Assembly (NCBI RefSeq): GCF_042477335.2
Contig: NC_091262.1
Coordinates: 74,696,001-74,760,000, forward strand
Direction: 5' to 3'
Source: Ovis canadensis
Taxonomy: Eukaryota; Chordata; Mammalia; Artiodactyla; Bovidae
DNA length: 64,000 nt
Positions within the stretch are counted from its first letter, which is position 1. The number at the start of each line of letters is the position of its first letter. Under the pieces are notes generated by a model. The model searched no databases and was not told the origin of the DNA. It was given only the letters and a program-made list of their open reading frames with translations. The position numbers and the translations under genes were made by a program. Of this stretch, positions 35,073 to 46,129 are shown one piece after another.

Positions 35073-35265
35073 AGTTATGTCCAATTTTTTGGGATCCCAT
35101 GGACTGTATAGCCCGTCAGGCTCCTCTGTCCATGGGATTTCCCTGGCAAGAATACTCGAGTGGCTTGCCATTTCCTTCTACAGGGAATCTTCCCAATCCA
35201 GGGATGGAACCTACCTCTCCTGCATTGGCAGGCAGATGCTTTACCACTGAGGCGCCAGAGAAAGC
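35073..35265 (-). mobile_element. Bov-tA SINE (second of three)
   Basis: Abuts the previous SINE in the same orientation: GTTATGTCCAATTTTTTGGG to TACCACTGAGGCGCCAGAGA. Confidence 0.9.
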
Positions 35266-35319
35266 AGTAGTAGGAAATTATTTGCGTCTTTCAAAAAGAT
35301 AGATACAAATATAGAGAAG

Positions 35320-35586
35320 ATGTGTATGTGTGTTTGTGTGTGTGTGTGTGTGTGCACGCTCAGTGGTGGCCAGCTTTCCATGGACTGTGGCCCGCCAGCC
35401 TCCTCTGTCCATGGAATTTCCCAGGCAAGAATACTGGAATGGGTTGCCGTTTCCGATTGGAGCAGATCTTCCCAATTCAGGGATCAGACCCCGGTCTCCA
35501 GCAATTGGCAGGCACAATCTTTACCACTGTGCTACCTAGGAAGCCCAAAGAAGATAAGTAGATAGATGATAGATAGATAGATAATC
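35320..35586 (-). mobile_element. Bov-tA SINE (third of three) with TG and GATA microsatellites
   Basis: A TG run at 35329-35353 leads into a minus-strand SINE (GTGGCCAGCTTTCCATGGAC to GTGCTACCTAGGAAGCCCA), followed by a GATA-type run at about 35560-35583. Confidence 0.9.
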
Positions 35587-35689
35587 TACATACAGAAAAC
35601 GTCTCAAAGGATACACAGGACATTGAACTATTATCACATTTAACTATTATTATTCTGGAGGATGGGATTCATTTGTTCACAACCTCCTA

Positions 35690-36020
35690 TTAAATGGCAT
35701 TCACAGTTAACAAGACCCAACAAAGTTTCTGCCTTTGAAGTTCCTGCCTCTCTGGAAGGAGGTAGACAATAAATAATTTTTAACATAAACAAGATATTTC
35801 AATTTCTACTAAGTACTCTGCAGGAAAGAGAATAGAAAATGTGGTCTTGGGGAGGAGAGGGTGGCTGCTTTAAATGGAGTTGCATGAAGGGCACTCTTGA
35901 GAGGTGACATTTAATCTGACATGTACAGAATGAAGGTCCAGCCCGAGGAACTAGCTCCCAGAGGGCACAGCAAAGGTTGCAGAGGACAGTGGCAAGGGTG
36001 TAGTGAATCAGGGGCCCCAG
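35690..36020 (-). repeat. Old L2-type repeat
   Basis: TCACAGTTAACAAGACCC, GTAGACAATAAATAATTTTT and GAGAGGTGACATTTAATCTG match the same old family as 12050-12960. Confidence 0.5.
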
Positions 36021-36280
36021 GGACAGCAGTCACCGTGTCCGGGACCCATGGGACTTTGGGGCCCATAAAAATGTTTTAATTTCTCTTAAATTTGAAAGGA
36101 AGCAAATTTAAAATTTAGCAACAAAGATTGTGTGTTGTTATAGAAATACAGTCATAAATATCATTTTTATTAATAATATATTTTATGGAGGAAAGTCAGA
36201 AGGTGGCCCTGCTCAGCAACTAAACAGTGCCTCACACAAAGCCAGCACTTCATCAGTGTTTGTTATGTAAATTCACAAAG

Positions 36281-36477
36281 TGTGTGTGCTCAGTCACGTC
36301 CAACTCTTCTGTGACCCTTTGGCCTATATCTGTCAGGCTCCTGTCCATGGGATTTTTCAGGCAAGAATACTAGAGTGGGTTGCCATTTCCTCCTCCAGGG
36401 GATCTTCCCGTCCCAAGGGTCTCCTGTGTCTCCTGCATTGCTGGCGAATCCTTTACCCCCTGAGTCTCAGGGTAGCT
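36281..36477 (-). mobile_element. Bov-tA SINE
   Basis: Minus-strand SINE from TGTGTGCTCAGTCACGTCCA to TTTACCCCCTGAGTCTCAGG. Confidence 0.88.
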
Positions 36478-36486
36478 CAACGAAGC

Positions 36487-36678
36487 AAGTGAAAGTCACC
36501 CGGTCGTGTCCGACTCTTTGCAACGCCATGGACTATACAGCCCGTTGAATTCTCCAGGCCAGAATACTGGAGTGGCTGGCCTTTCCCTTCTCCAGGGGAT
36601 CTTCCCAACCCAGGGATTGAACCCAAGTCTCCTGCATTGTGGGCAGATTCTTTACCAGCTGAGCCACAGGGAAGCCCC
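36487..36678 (-). mobile_element. Bov-tA SINE
   Basis: Minus-strand SINE from GTGAAAGTCACCCGGTCGTG to CAGCTGAGCCACAGGGAAGC. GAAGCAA occurs on both sides as a short target duplication. Confidence 0.9.
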
Positions 36679-37179
36679 AGTGAAGCAAAGTCAAGCATAA
36701 AGACTAAGACCTTGTGGGGCTTTTGTCAGGAATTTAGTTTATGTTCTAAATACAATGATAGGCACTGGAGTACTTAAAAAGAGAGGTGACGTGATTGAAA
36801 TTAGGAGGGAGGAAGGGAAGATAATTTAACCTTTTACTTTACCCCATTCTGATCACTGATTATTTTTTACAACAGCATATTTTTATAATAAAACTTTTAG
36901 TTTGTAGAGATTTTTTCAAAAGCTGATCAATAACAGAATGTTCTGGTTATTCCTAAACAAACCAGGATTTGACTTTCTCAAATTACAAGGAATTGCGTTG
37001 TCTGCACTAAGCAACATGGGAGTAGAAATATAAAGCATTAAAAAAAAACAACATGTAAACCATGTCTCCTGACCTCAGTTGGGCAATGCATCCCAGCCCC
37101 TTCTCCAGTCTGGAAAGGGGCCGGGTGGCAACCGTGCAGCTTTGAATATCATATCAGAAGATCTGGCATCACCCCTCCC

Positions 37180-37265
37180 TCCCCATGCAATCTTGGGCAA
37201 ATTGCTTACTGCTGGGCCTCAGTCTCCTTGTCTGTGAAATGGGATAATAAAGTTGAAGATGTATG
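37180..37265 (+). repeat. MIR fragment
   Basis: CTTGGGCAAATTGCTTACTG then TCTCCTTGTCTGTGAAATGG is the MIR core pattern. Confidence 0.65.
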
Positions 37266-37734
37266 TTTGAGAGGTAAACAAAAATATGTATGTCAGATTC
37301 AGGAAGAGATTCCAATAAGAGATTGAACCTGACATCTTGCCTACTAACTTGGACTGTTTTTGGTTTTTTTAATCAAAATAAGTGGGGAAGGACTTTTTGT
37401 TTATTTGGTTTTGTAATGTTTTTACTCCCAAGAAGTGATATCTTCATGATTATTTACATATGTTTAATCTAAGAATTATATGTCTAATGTATAAATTAAA
37501 ATTAGTTTTATTTATATATGAAACTTGTGAACATTGCATAAACCACTCACAAAGAGAGCTTTGTAAACACAAGAAAAGAAGCCTCCTTCTATTTCATTAT
37601 TCATAGCCACTGGCCACATGCGGCTGTTGCATGTTTACACGTGTCTAGTGTAAACGGATCTGTGCTGTAAGAGTAAAATACACATCAAATTTCAAACACT
37701 TACTGTGGGAAATAAAGAATATATAATATCTCAG

Positions 37735-39378
37735 TAAACCTAACCGAAGCAGAAGATATTAAGAAGAGGTGGCAAGAATACACATAGGCACTGTGCAAAG
37801 AAGATCTTCACGACCCAGATAATCATGATGGTGTGATCACTAATCTAGAGCCAGACATCCTGGAATGTGAAGTCAACTGGGCCTTAGAAAGCATCACTAC
37901 GAACAAAGCTAGTGGAGGTGATAGAATTCCAGTAGAGCTATTTCAAATCCTGAAAGATGATGCTGTGAAAGTGCTGCACTCAATATGCCAGCAACTTTGG
38001 AAAACTCAGCAGTGGCCACAGGACTGGAAAAGGTCAGTTTTCATTCCAATTCCAAAGAAAGGCAAAGCAAAAGAATGCTCAAACTACCGCACAATTGCAC
38101 TGATCTCACATGCTAGTAAAGTAATGCTCAAAATTCTCCAAGCCAGGCTTCAGCAATACGTGAACCGTGAACTCCCTGATGTTCAAGCTGGTTTTAGAAA
38201 AGGCAGAGGAACCAGAGATCAAAGTGCCAACATCCGCTGGATCATGGAAAAAGCAAGAGAGTTCCAGAAAAACATCTATTTCTGCTTTATTGACTATGCC
38301 AAAGCCTTTGACTGTGTGGATCACAATAAACTGTGGAAAATTCTGAGAGAGATAGGAATACCAGACCTTTTGACCTGCCTCTTGGGAAATCTGTATGCAG
38401 GTCAGGAAGAAACAGCTAGAACTGGACATGAAACAACAGACTGGTTCCAAATAGGAAAAGGAGTACGTCAAGGCTGTATATTGTCACCCTATTTATTTAA
38501 CTTATATGCAGAGTACATCATGAGAAATGCTGGGCTGGAAGAAACACAAGCTGGAATCAAGATTGCCGGGAGAAATATCAATAACCTCAGATATGCAGAT
38601 GACACCACCCTTATGGCAGAAAGTGAAGAGGAACTAAAAAGCCTCTTGATGAAAGTGAAAGAGGAGAGTGAAAAAGTTGGCTTAAAGCTCAACATTCAGA
38701 AAACGAAGATCATGGCATCTGGTCCCATCACTTCATGGCAAATAGATGGGGAAACAGAGGAAACAGTGTCAGACTTCATTTTGGGGGGCTCCAAAATCAC
38801 TGCAGATGGTGATTACAGACATGAAATTAAAAGACACTTACTCCTTGGAAGAAAAGTTATGACCAACCTAGATAGTATATTCAAAAGGAGAGACATTACT
38901 TTGCCAACTAAGGTCCGTCTAGTCAAGGCTATGGTTTTTCCTATGGTCATGTATGGATGTGAGAGTTGGACTGTGAAGAAAGCTGAGCGCCAAAGAATTG
39001 ATGCTTTTGAACTGTGGTATTGGAGAAGACTCTTGAGAGTCCCTTGGACTGCAAGGAGATCCAACCAGTCCATTCTGAAGGAGATCACCCTGGGATTTCC
39101 TTGGAGGGAATGATGCTGAAGCTGAAACACCAGTACTTTGGCCATCTCATGCGAAGAGTTGACTCATTGGAAAAGACTTTGATTCTGGGAGGGATTGGGG
39201 GCAGGAGGAGAAGGGGACGACCGAGGATGAGATGGCTGGATGGCATCACCAACTCGATGGATGTGAGTCTGAGTGAAATCCGGGAGATGGTGATGGACAG
39301 GGAGGCCTGGTGTGCTGCGATTCATGTCGTCGCTAAGAGTCGGACACGGCTGAGCGACTGAACTCAACTGAACTGAAT
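37735..39378 (+). mobile_element. BovB LINE with near-intact reverse transcriptase region
   Basis: A 5'-truncated 1.6 kb BovB (RTE-clade non-LTR retrotransposon) in AK7 intron 1, sense orientation. A 426-codon frame (37833-39113) carries reverse transcriptase motif A FIDYAKAFDCVDH (residues 153-165 of the frame), the QGCILSPYLFNLY motif near 213-225 and the catalytic YADD at 254-257. The endonuclease part is missing. A frameshift near 39100-39116 separates the C-terminal piece (frame to 39361, with [15 protein letters not shown]). It ends GACTGAACTCAACTGAACTG. It cannot move on its own. BovB is known for horizontal transfer between reptiles and ruminants. Confidence 0.96.
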
Positions 39379-39620
39379 GTTTATATTGGTATGTTAAACT
39401 GATAATAATTTGGATACCTTGGGTTAAAACATACCTAAATTCTTTTAAAATTTGAGCATTACCTACATTCACCTGTTTCTTTTTATTAATGTGGCTACTA
39501 GCAGATTTGAGTTCCCTAAGCAGATCGCATCACATGTCTATATTCCTGTTAGACAAAATCATCATGGTGAATTTAGCCCAGCTCTGCCTTTTGCTAGTGC
39601 AGGATAATATCCTTAATGAG

Positions 39621-39767
39621 GGACTTTCCTGGTGGTCCAGTGGTTAAGACTCCGTGCTCCCAATGCAGGTTCCCTGGATTTTATCCCTGGTCAGGGAACT
39701 AGATCCTTCATGCTGCAACTGAAGATCCTAACCCAGTCAAATAAATTTAAAAAAAAATTTAAATATG
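39621..39767 (+). mobile_element. CHR-type SINE
   Basis: GGACTTTCCTGGTGGTCCAG head, GAACTAGATCCTTCATGCTG, A-rich tail. Perfect 11-bp target duplications TCCTTAATGAG at 39610-39620 and 39768-39778. Confidence 0.95.
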
Positions 39768-39779
39768 TCCTTAATGAGC

Positions 39780-39885
39780 TCTTAAAGCTCTCTGAGCCTG
39801 AGTTCCCTGCCTATAAAATGGGGACTCATAATACAGTACCCATTTCACTGTATTCTTGTGGGAATTAAACCAGTTTCGGTGAGAT
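39780..39885 (+). repeat. MIR fragment
   Basis: CTCTGAGCCTGAGTTCCCTG, CCTATAAAATGGGGACTC and TTGTGGGAATTAAACCAG form the MIR core pattern. It lies about 140 bases before AK7 exon 2. Confidence 0.65.
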
Positions 39886-40023
39886 ACCAGTGTCAAAAGC
39901 TCTAGCTTTGCACAAGTGGAACCACTATCAAGCCTTCAAAAAAGTTCAGCTTTTAGAATCATCATTCATACTGGTTTCATTCTGAGCTGTTCTGAGTATT
40001 CAGAAAATTTCTCTTTGTTGCAG

Positions 40024-40212
40024 TTTCTTTCTAACTGTGTCGTCGGGGCTTCACTTGAAGAAATTACGGAGGAGGAAGAAGAGGATGATGAAAATAAATC
40101 AGCGATGCCAGAAGCCTCCATGGCCAAACTGAAGGAAGGCACGTTCCAGATCGTGGGCACACTTTCCAAGCTGGACGTCCCCCGACCCGAGTTTGCCGTG
40201 GAGACCTACTGT
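40024..40212 (+). CDS. AK7: AK7 coding exon 2 (residues 36-98)
   Basis: A 189-nt phase-0 exon beginning [14 protein letters not shown] and ending FAVETYC, matching AK7 directly after exon 1. The acceptor is CTTTGTTGCAG ending at 40023 and the donor is GTAAGT at 40213. The exon includes an acidic run (EEEEEDDE around residues 52-59) followed by a segment ending in [14 protein letters not shown]. The N-terminal half of AK7 has a Rossmann-like, NAD(P)-binding-type fold. The extended frame past 40212 is intronic read-through. Confidence 0.93.
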
Positions 40213-40396
40213 GTAAGTCCAGGGGGGCTGCTGAGAGGGGAGAAAGGAAAGCACCACCCTCTGCTCAAATGCCCTGACGATGTGTTGCTTCTCATCCCCT
40301 CTCTCCTGCCAACGTGAGACTGTCGGAAAGGTGGGAGTAGGTCTCCCTGTGATGGAGACTAACACCTCTCATCTCTCCACTTTAAAGGTTTGCCTG

Positions 40397-40527
40397 CAGG
40401 GACTTCCTGGAGGTCCAGTAGTTAAGACTCTCTGAGCTTCCTCTGCAGGAGGCACAGCTTCCATTCCCGGGCTGGCAAGCTGCAGGGAGCACCCCCTTCC
40501 CCCGCCCCCGCCCAAGAAAAAGCAGCA
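40397..40527 (+). mobile_element. CHR-type SINE, decayed
   Basis: GGGACTTCCTGGAGGTCCAG head, AGGAGGCACAGCTTCCATTC, then a C-rich run and an AAGAAAAAGCAGC tail. Confidence 0.75.
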
Positions 40528-40809
40528 AAGAACTTAAATGATATAAATGAGACATTCTTAGAAGGTTAGAAGGTGTGGCTCTCACTTGAACTTTCAGACT
40601 CATAAAATTCTGCATCCTGTGTTTAAAACGCATTCTGCCCTGCCTCACCCTAACATGACTTTGGACCCTGGAGAGTGTTATTTGTGGAAGACACCTCCTT
40701 TGTAATAAGCCACTAGAGAGCAACACACCATTACATTGCTGTCTTATTGAGAAGTAGTACTGCCTTCAAAAAACAGAACCTATACAACCCTTATCCTGAG
40801 ACATTTAAA

Positions 40810-41230
40810 TACCTCCAGGAAGGGCAGCCCTCCCAGGCTAACCTCTCCCACCACCCTGCCTGCCATTCTCCAGATCCTAAGGGACAGCTTTGCACATTCT
40901 GAGCCCTGGAATAGCCTTCCCACTTCCCTCCCTATATATCTTTCATGCTTTAACCCAGAATGTTGTCTCCTCCAGGAAGCCCTTCATGATTCCCCACTCC
41001 TAGTTTAGATTCTGAGCTCTTTGCCTGTCCAGATCCTTTTACACTTTTTACATCCCATTGTTATTATGTGTCTATTGTGGATTACACTGGCTGTCACTAT
41101 CTGTTCCGTGAAAGTGGACACAGCGCCCCATTTATTCTCATGTGTATCCATGAATGGTGACAGACAGCACTGACCCTTAATAAGTACTCGTAACTGAATG
41201 AACGCGTCCCCTCCCACCAACTTTGGGAAC
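40810..41230 (+). repeat. L2-type fragment
   Basis: TGTCTCCTCCAGGAAGCCCT, GATTCTGAGCTCTTTGCCTG and CCTTAATAAGTACTCGTAAC then TGAATGAACG follow the L2 3' pattern. Confidence 0.6.
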
Positions 41231-41261
41231 TTCACCACTTACCCCTTTTTACCCTCTCTGG

Positions 41262-41577
41262 CTCTTTCTTTTTTTAAAAGACTTATTTCTTTTTGGCCGT
41301 GGTGAGTCTTCCTTGCTGAGCACAGGCTTTCTCTAGTGGCAGCTAGTGGGGGGCTACTCTCTAGATGCTCGGGCTTCTCATTGCAGTGGCTTCTCCTGGT
41401 GCAGAGCTCTAGGTGTGCAGGCTGAGTATTTGCGACTCTTGGCCTCTAGAGTGCTGGCTCAGTAGCCTTGAGGGCTTCGTTGCCCCGAGGCACGCGAGTT
41501 CTTCCTGGCCAGGGATCTAACCAGTGTCCCTTGCATTGCAAAGCAGAGTCTTAAGCCCTGGACCACCAGGGAAGCCC
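41262..41577 (-). mobile_element. CHR-2-type long tRNA-Glu SINE
   Basis: Minus-strand element: TTTTAAAAGACTTATTTCTT at the left, GGCTTCTCATTGCAGTGGCT in the body, and CTGGACCACCAGGGAAGCCC head at the right. Confidence 0.88.
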
Positions 41578-42164
41578 TCTTCTATGTCTTCACTTGCCAC
41601 TGGCTTCTTTCTTTCTACCTCCACATATGCTGATATCTTCCCACTAGGAAACACACACACCCCTCCTGCCTCTTTCTCTGCCCCTGGCCCTGCCACCACT
41701 GAACTTGGGAGAGGGCTCAGCACCGCCACAGGCCTCACTCCTGCACTCTCCAGCCCGCACCCCTTCACAGGAGGTATCCTGGCCATTGTCTCTCTTCCCC
41801 ACTTCCCTGCAGCAGCACTTGGCTGACTGCCCACGTGCATCCGCTCCTTCTCTTTAAATGTAGTTTTTTCCCAAAGCTCCCTCCCCTCTCATAACAGGCA
41901 TTCTTCCTAACTCTTATCCAGTCCTGCAGCTTCAGCTTCAAGGCAATGCCTTTCTGATCCTTCCCCAGCCCTGCTGACTAAGCACACATCTGGCTGCTTT
42001 GTAGCCCCTCCCCAGATGTCCTGCAGCACTTTCACATCATCATACCCAAAACGAAGTCTCCCACACTCCCCTACAAAACCACTCTGCCCTGCTTTGTATG
42101 CGGGGCCTCACTGTCTGTATCTGTTTGGACTATTTGGCATTGCGAGTCATAGTGGGGAAAGGGG

Positions 42165-42500
42165 CGATGTAAACTGGCTTATGCAATAAGGACATTCATT
42201 AGCTTATGTGGCTGGTGGTCTCAAGGAAGAACCTGCTTCAGGCCTGGTGTGATCCAGGGATGGTAGCCCTTTTCCAGCTCTTTCTTTGGCTCTGTCTCTC
42301 TGAGGGTGACTTCATTCCTCAGGTTGGCAGCAAGGCTGCAACATTCCAGGGATCTGCACACCTACACAGCCACACCCTGATGAAGAAAACTTTCAGAAGT
42401 TCTTATAGAAAGGAGGATGAACTTTCCAGCAGTACCCCACACTCCCTGTCTGGAGTTGAGTCACTTGCCTGTTCCTGAACCAATCTCTTATCTGGAATCA
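42165..42500 (+). repeat. Unassigned old mammalian repeat, copy 2
   Basis: AAACTGGCTTATGCAATAAG, TCAGGCCTGGTGTGATCCAG, CTTTGGCTCTGTCTCTCTGA and CCTGAACCAATC follow the same layout as the blocks at 22085 and 58800. Family not named. Confidence 0.45.
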
Positions 42501-42895
42501 ATAAGGCCCCTACTTGAAGTTAGAGGATGAAGTTAATTTCCCACAGGCTGAGAAAGGGAGCAGTTGAACAAAATTTGGAATCTGTTGGGAAAGAGGAAGA
42601 GGGAATGGATATTTGTAGACAACCAAGAGTGTCCTTTATACCATTCATCATGCACTTGCCCCCATCACAGCTGCGAGCCTGGTATTGCTGTGGGCTTTTG
42701 CCTCCCTACTGTTAACTGGAAAAAAAAAAAAAAAAAACTACTCAGAGTGTAAGAACTGTGAGTTCAGTTTTGTTTGGGGTTTACTGAGGACTATAGCCTG
42801 AGAAACAGCCTCTCAGAGAGCTCTGAGGACCTGCTCCAAAGACGTAGGTGGCATATAAGGTGGTTTATTTAACTCTGCATGTAAGTGAAATAAGT

Positions 42896-43047
42896 AGGGT
42901 TGACAACATATAGCCTTGACGTACCCCTTTCCCAATTCTGAACCAGTCCGTTGTTCCATGTCTGGCTCTCACTGTTGCTTCTTGATCTGCATACGTTTCT
43001 CAGGAGGTCAGGTGGTCTGGTATTCCCATCTCTTAAAACATTTTCCA
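42896..43047 (-). mobile_element. BovB internal fragment
   Basis: ACATATAGCCTTGACGTACC, CCAGTCCGTTGTTCCATGTC and TCAGGTGGTCTGGTATTCCC match the reverse of the BovB region between reverse transcriptase motif A and the YLFNLY motif. No 3' end is present. Confidence 0.82.
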
Positions 43048-43087
43048 GTTTGTAAAGCAGTATGTATGTGATTTGAGTGAAGGGGGA

Positions 43088-43089
<2 letters not shown>

Positions 43090-43123
<34 letters not shown>

Positions 43124-43384
43124 AAGTCGCTTCAGTCATGTCCGACTCTGTGCAACCCCAGAGAGGGCAGCCCACCAGGCTCCCCCGTCCCTGGGATTCT
43201 CCAGGCAAGAACACTGGAGTGGGTTGCCGTTTCCTTCTCCAATGCATGAAAGTGAAAAGTGAAAGTGAAGTCGCTGAATCAGGTCCGACTCCTAGCGACC
43301 CCATGGACTACAGCCTACCAGGCTCCTCCATCCATAGGATTTTCCAGGCAAGAGTACTGGAGTGGGTTGCCATTGTCTTCTCCA
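43090..43384 (-). mobile_element. Bov-A2 SINE (dimer) with CTG repeat
   Basis: Two minus-strand Bov-A monomers. The tail end at the left is a run of about 11 TGC units (43090-43123). Perfect 11-bp target duplications GAAGGGGGAGT lie at 43079-43089 and 43385-43395. Confidence 0.95.
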
Positions 43385-43759
43385 GAAGGGGGAGTAGGTG
43401 CAATTAAACACATGCAATTAACACATCTCAGTAAAAGGTCGCTACTAGTCACGAGGAGCAGATGTCTCCATTACTGATCTCGGTGCTTTTCTAGGTATTA
43501 GAACATGCAAGATAATGGGGGTCATAAAAATTTCTCCTCAAAATACCTACCTCTCTGAAGGCCCGTTCTGACGGTTTTTCCCGAAGCACAGGATGCCTCC
43601 TTCCTGACCTCCCCGCTGATTTCCGTTCAGGGGGTGTTGGAGGTCAGCAAGCGCAATAGCTAATGACCTCATCCTTTTAGAGCCGGATGGCTGGTGACAT
43701 CCTTTAGCTGGCACCACTGCCTCCCATATCCTCTTGGTCATGAGATCCTCAACCCAGCT

Positions 43760-44280
43760 TTCTCTTTTTTTTTAAGAGCTCGGCTTTTTACTGGACGTGT
43801 TACCAAAGAGGTTTAGTCAAAAAGACCAAGGCCCACGTCATCATCAGACTCTTTAGATTCTTCTTTCTTTGCTTCTGCTTTCTGCTCCTCAGCTGGGGCA
43901 ACAGTGGTGGGGGTAGGGGGGACAGGACCTCCTGCTGGGGCAGGTCTACCAGCCCTGCCCCCTCCCGCCACTCCCCCCTCCCCTCCCCCATCATTGCAGA
44001 TGAAACTCCCCATGCTGACATTGGCCGAAGCCTTTGTGAGCAGCCTGGCCAGAAGGCTCAACATTAACACTGACTGCTTTAATGAGGGCATTGCTATCAT
44101 CCTCTGCAACCGTCACCTCATCCTCATGGAGGATGAGGTCTGAGTAGATGCTGGTGGGCTCCAAGACCGAAGCCATGGTAAGGGCGAGCGCTAGGCTGGG
44201 GTGTCAGGCAGGGTGCTAGCCGCAGGGTGAAATGACGGTCTCACTCTAACGTGGTCTTAGCTTCCCTGGGAAGACCGAGA
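43760..44280 (-). pseudogene. RPLP1: RPLP1 processed pseudogene (60S acidic ribosomal protein P1)
   Basis: Intronless reverse-strand copy of ribosomal P1 mRNA in AK7 intron 2. The start ATG is at 44176 and the frame opens MASVLEPTSIYSDLIL. It is broken by a small deletion near 44040-44060 after NVEP, and the sequence resumes in another frame through the alanine/glycine/proline hinge to the characteristic end SDDDVGLGLFD and a stop near 43813. About 100 bases of RPLP1-like 5' UTR precede the ATG. The poly(A) signal reads AGTAAA and a poly(A) tract (plus-strand T run at 43765-43773) follows. Imperfect 13-bp direct repeats (CCTYAACCCAGCT) flank it at 43747-43759 and 44282-44294. Expression is not expected. 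Confidence 0.9.
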
Positions 44281-44454
44281 ACCTTAACCCAGCTGAAGGA
44301 AGGGAGGCCTCAACCCATCTCTTGAATAGCTCTCTAAACAATGTCTTCTTTCCATTCTCCTGGCTAATTGCATTGGTTCAGATCCTCACCACTGATCTCT
44401 ATTTATATCTGGATTTGATTCAGTGAATTAGTATTGAGCCCTTTCTTTGTTTGG

Positions 44455-44562
44455 CCTTGTTACATGGCAAGTGGGATCTTAGTTCTCTGACCAGGGATCC
44501 AACCAGCATCCCCTGCCTTGGTAGCTCAGCGTCTTAACTCCTGGACTTCCAGGGAAGTCCTT
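44455..44562 (-). mobile_element. CHR-type SINE
   Basis: GGCAAGTGGGATCTTAGTTC, TGACCAGGGATCCAACCAGC and the head CTGGACTTCCAGGGAAGTCC. Confidence 0.85.
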
Positions 44563-45917
44563 GGAGTACTTTAAAGGCCCAAAGATGACTGCAGGGCTCA
44601 CAGACTTGCAGGGACTCTTCAATCTAAACTAGCAGCTCCAGGCAGGACAGTGACTTGATGACTGAGGTATGCGCACAGCCATGTCCAGAGCACTCTGCAA
44701 AGGTCAGTTTGAGTTTTCGTCTTATGTAGAGAACCAGACAAGTGAGCTCCAAACTTCTCCCCATCCCACAGATCAAGACCCATCCCCCCAGCTCCTCTGA
44801 TCTGGAGATCCAACACAGTTGGCCCTCCTTTTTGGAGTTTGGGGACTGCTGGAAATGCTGGGACTGAGGCCGAGCCTCCAGGGCTGAGTAGAACTTACCA
44901 AGCAGGTAAGGGGACGAGGAAATAACATGTAAAGGGGACACCTGGGTGAGGGTATGGTGTGCTTTGGAACAGAAAGCATCAGTATAGCTCGAGCTTGGAT
45001 TCTAGGGGAGCCAAGGGAAGAAGCAAGTATGGCATAAAAGGTGAGACCAAGTGGAGAACGGAAGATAGCAGGCTAGCCCGGAGTTTCTTCCTGGCTCAGC
45101 AAATGGCCTGCTAGTCTGTGAACTTCCTAGGCTCTGCTCAGTGAGCTTGTATTCACCCTGTCAGTCCAGCTCAAATGTCAATCCCTGTGAGTCATAATCA
45201 CATACTCGCCTGGTCCATCAGAGCTCAAATGCACCTCTATGATAGCCCTTTCTACACTGGGGGCGCCATGAAAGGATGCACAGGCTGCACACTGCTCAAG
45301 GACGTTCAACTGCGGGCGTGAGCAGGGCCTGAACCGTGATGTGTTCTGCTGGCTGCAGTGTGTCCCGGAGTGGGCGCCGTATCTTTTGTCCAAGAGCAGG
45401 TTACCTTTTTCTACTTTGTATAAAAGCTTCACGTGCTTAGATGCATCCTTGTCCACATTAGACCGTAGTTATTTGCTAAAATTTTGCCAACACACGCACA
45501 CCCAATACTCTGTATTGTCAACAGTCATACATCAATCATTTTTTGCCTTTCTCCTTAGGGTCAAAATCAGTGCCCACAATTATTTATTGGGGGACCAAAT
45601 GAATGCACAGTATCTGATAGGATGACCGTTCTCTTGAAAATGTGCCTGTTTCAACTTAAATCCATCCAGCTATGATTTACTGGATATACATGTTTTCTTC
45701 TGGACACATCTCACATGCTTTCATGGACTCAGATGCTTCATCTTCTTTCTCTTGGAAGAGATCTAGAACACACTGTGTCAGGAACACATGACTTTGATTT
45801 CTTCCCATCCCCCAATCTTTCTCATTGTGTCCTTGCTGACTATAGCTAAGTCCCAGGTGTACCAGGACCATGGTGTGCTCTCGTCATGCTGTTGACAAGG
45901 TGAAAAATCTATGTTTG

Positions 45918-46049
45918 TTTCTTTAAAAAAAATTTTATTTTTACTGTATGTGCGTCTTGTGGGATCTTGGTTTCCCTGACCAGGGATTGAACCCAGGCCC
46001 TCAGCACCGAAAGTGCAAAGTGCTAACCACTGGCCAGCCAGGGAGTTCC
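45918..46049 (-). mobile_element. CHR-type SINE
   Basis: T-rich left tail, GTGGGATCTTGGTTTCCCTG, head CTGGCCAGCCAGGGAGTTCC. 15-bp target duplications AAAAATCTATGTTTG (45903-45917) and AAAAATCCATGTTTG (46050-46064) differ at one base. Confidence 0.95.
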
Positions 46050-46129
46050 AAAAATCCATGTTTGAATCAGGACTTTCAGAATATCTTCTCTCTTGCACAT
46101 TCTGTCCAGAAAAGAAATCAAGTGGATAA

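Larger units (their letters stand above)
34409..40023 (+). other. AK7: AK7 intron 1
   Basis: Phase-0 intron containing three consecutive minus-strand Bov-tA SINEs, a GATA/TG microsatellite, an old L2-type piece, two further SINEs, the 1.6 kb BovB copy and a CHR SINE. Interval 36680-37730 is mostly unassigned apart from a MIR-like piece near 37180-37265. Confidence 0.9.

Noticed and set aside
37833-39113. Reverse transcriptase frame as a host gene
   Set aside because: It is a 5'-truncated BovB copy with the typical BovB 3' end, and the same sequence recurs in broken form across the window.
39916-40317. 133-codon plus frame covering AK7 exon 2
   Set aside because: Only 40024-40212 is exon. 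The ends are intronic read-through beyond a clear AG acceptor and GTAAGT donor.
43090-43123. CTG repeat as a possible coding or disease-type expansion locus
   Set aside because: It is the reversed AGC tail of a Bov-A2 SINE in an intron, bounded by the SINE target duplication.
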